DNA of 64,000 bases, taken from the NCBI GenBank assembly GCA_020055645.1, contig CM034548.1:12896001-12960000 (forward strand). The letters run 5' to 3'. The notes under the pieces were generated by a model. That model did not search any database. It saw only the letters and a list, made by a program, of their open reading frames with translations, and was not told the origin of the DNA. The DNA is from Tomocerus qinae. Its lineage: Eukaryota > Arthropoda > Collembola > Entomobryomorpha > Tomoceridae. Shown here piece after piece: positions 62,175 to 64,000 of the stretch. The first letter of the stretch is position 1. Every line of letters begins with the position of its first letter. The position numbers and the translations under genes are program-made.

Positions 62175-64000
62175 TTTAAGTGTGGGATTTAGGAAGTGAG
62201 TGGGGCCTGTTACATTGGACATTTTTTCGATGCCCATGACTGCACCACTTTAACTCGTTGATATTCACGAATTTAGTTAGATTTATTATTAGTAATAGCT
62301 TGAATTAACATTTTGCTACATTAAAATTATACTGCAACCAGTGTAATGATATATAATTATGAATTGGTTTCGAAGAAATCGGAGTTGCTAAACAATAAAC
62401 ATTTTAACATTGATATTAACAACAGATGAGTCAGAAATAACAAAGCACAGCATAATGTCATGCAATTATTCTTCTCTGAACCGAGAAATGGGTTGGTGTT
62501 AATATGGTAATGGTCGGAGTTGTTGAAGTTGTACAGAGAGCTCATCTCATTCACAGGTAAAAAATGTCGAAATGAATTCTTAATAAATAAGTATACAGAT
62601 ATAATTTACCCCTGTGCCAAATTAGAAAGGGAAAAGCACATTTTTAAGACTTTTGGTTCACTGACAGAATTATAACGCTACGTACAGTCTTCCAATTGGT
62701 ACCAAGTTCGATGTCTTATCGTTTTTGTATGAAAATGGTGGTAGTTCAAAGTTACGGTATATGGATAATTGAAAACTTCAGGAATGCAATGAAATCGCGA
62801 GGAGACTTATTTAAATGGTGTAGTTATGTAGTGCATTAAGTGTTCCTTAATGTTGGACAGTTAAAAATGTTTTAAACCGTTTATCCGACGACCAATACCG
62901 TGAAAACCGATAGTATATTTAGCTAACTCTGGTGTGGATAAAGACAACGATTCTGTGTGAGTGGATCAATGAGGAAGGGATGAATTTTTGTTTTTATTAA
63001 ACCTTTTTTCAAGGGGTCAAATGGACTAAGTAATTTAGGGTTTACCGTGTTTAATTTACACCGTAACGTAAAATAAATTAATAAATTTGCACGTAAAAAA
63101 GCGAGAAGAAAATATAGAAGAGTGTAGTAGGCAAATGTGTAGATAGTTTAAAGTTTTGTTGATCAAGTTTCAACATTGATTTTGGTACTAATTAGCAATA
63201 GTTAATTTTAAGGTTCACATAATATACTAATGTAGAAATTTTTTGTTATTTAGTTCAGATGTAATAATTGTAATTAGGGGAACTCTGAATAGGATTTTAC
63301 TACGTAGTCTAATCTAAATAGTTCAGCAGACAATTAATCTCTTTTTTTATTAATGCAATTTAATATAGACATAAAGCATTGTCTATTATACACATTATAA
63401 TTATATGTACATCTTGTTAGAATGGCAAGTTGAAAAATCTGAATTCATTATTATCTTTATTACTCTGTCGATCATTCTTGAAAGACGTCTAAACATTTAT
63501 AATATCCGTATCCACCCACCGATCTGATAATCTAAAATGGACTGATTTTGGCATGTCTTTAGTTACCCTTCTTTAATAATATAATTTGTGTAACTATGTA
63601 TTACTCTTCTAGAGTAAAATGTGGTTTTTTTTTCATTGTGATTAATGATTATATCTGTAAACATTCGTAGTTATGAGTTGAACAATCAAAATGTACATAT
63701 AATAATTACTGTAGATATGAATTAAAAGTCAAGTTGAGCAGTGATACTTGTATTGAAGTGTAATGAAATGATGCATAATGAATTTCGAATAGTAAATATT
63801 AGTAAGTAATAAGAAATGTATAATGACCCTGACATTTATGCTTATTTTAAATAAATCGCATACTGATTCAATTTACAAATATATGTCTAATTGTGTGTTA
63901 TTTTATACTTATATGCATGCCACGTGTATTTAAGACTTATGTAGCCAAGCAACGATTATCTGTTTGTAGGTGTACATCCTAAAATCATCATTGCATTGAG

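Larger units (their letters stand above)
61393..64000. other. 3' flank of ataxin-7, no further gene seen
   Basis: AT-rich sequence with several AATAAA words and no frame longer than 65 codons. It includes a GC-rich hairpin (62150-62174). No exon of a next gene is recognisable up to the end of the window. Confidence 0.5.

Overview
This is a eukaryotic, AT-rich stretch of nuclear DNA. It has spliced genes, compact 70-350 bp introns next to a few introns of about 5 kb, much non-coding DNA and several repeat families. Gene content points to an animal: an FGFRL1-type decoy receptor, an ataxin-7 homologue, a type-IV-like inositol polyphosphate 5-phosphatase, PP2A methylesterase and an OTU deubiquitinase. 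A fast-evolving F-box/LRR-like protein of the style expanded in springtails, plus the base composition, makes an arthropod, perhaps a collembolan, the best guess. That placement is inference.

Layout. Positions 1-14.1 kb hold no gene I can support, only three less AT-rich islands between 3 and 6.3 kb that could be promoter or 5' UTR of a gene outside the window. At 14.1-15.9 kb (minus) lies a two-exon F-box protein. Between 16 and 20.5 kb there is a hairpin element and a complete 569-bp hAT-type MITE with an 8-bp target duplication. At 20.5-33.6 kb (minus) lies FGFRL1 in eight coding exons, rebuilt from signal peptide to stop (509 codons), with repeats in its two 5-kb introns and a 480-bp foldback element just upstream of its start. 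At 34.5-35.3 kb a 385-bp unit with a small basic ORF and a large palindrome is tandemly duplicated. At 40.6-46.8 kb (minus) is the 5-phosphatase in three exons; its last exon is 5 kb from the second because the intron holds a 3.3-kb array of about 165-bp satellite monomers. PPME1 (six exons, minus) lies at 48.3-50.35 kb, a compact OTUD5-like OTU protease (minus) at 51.4-52.6 kb, and a giant ataxin-7 homologue (plus, eight exons, 2104 codons) at 54.1-61.4 kb. The last 2.6 kb is 3' flank.

The genes are not an operon and do not form one pathway. Two (ataxin-7 and the OTU protease) are divergently arranged and both relate to ubiquitin removal, but shared control is only a possibility. All exon models were built by eye from splice consensus, reading-frame phase and family alignment from memory. 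No transcript or database search was available.
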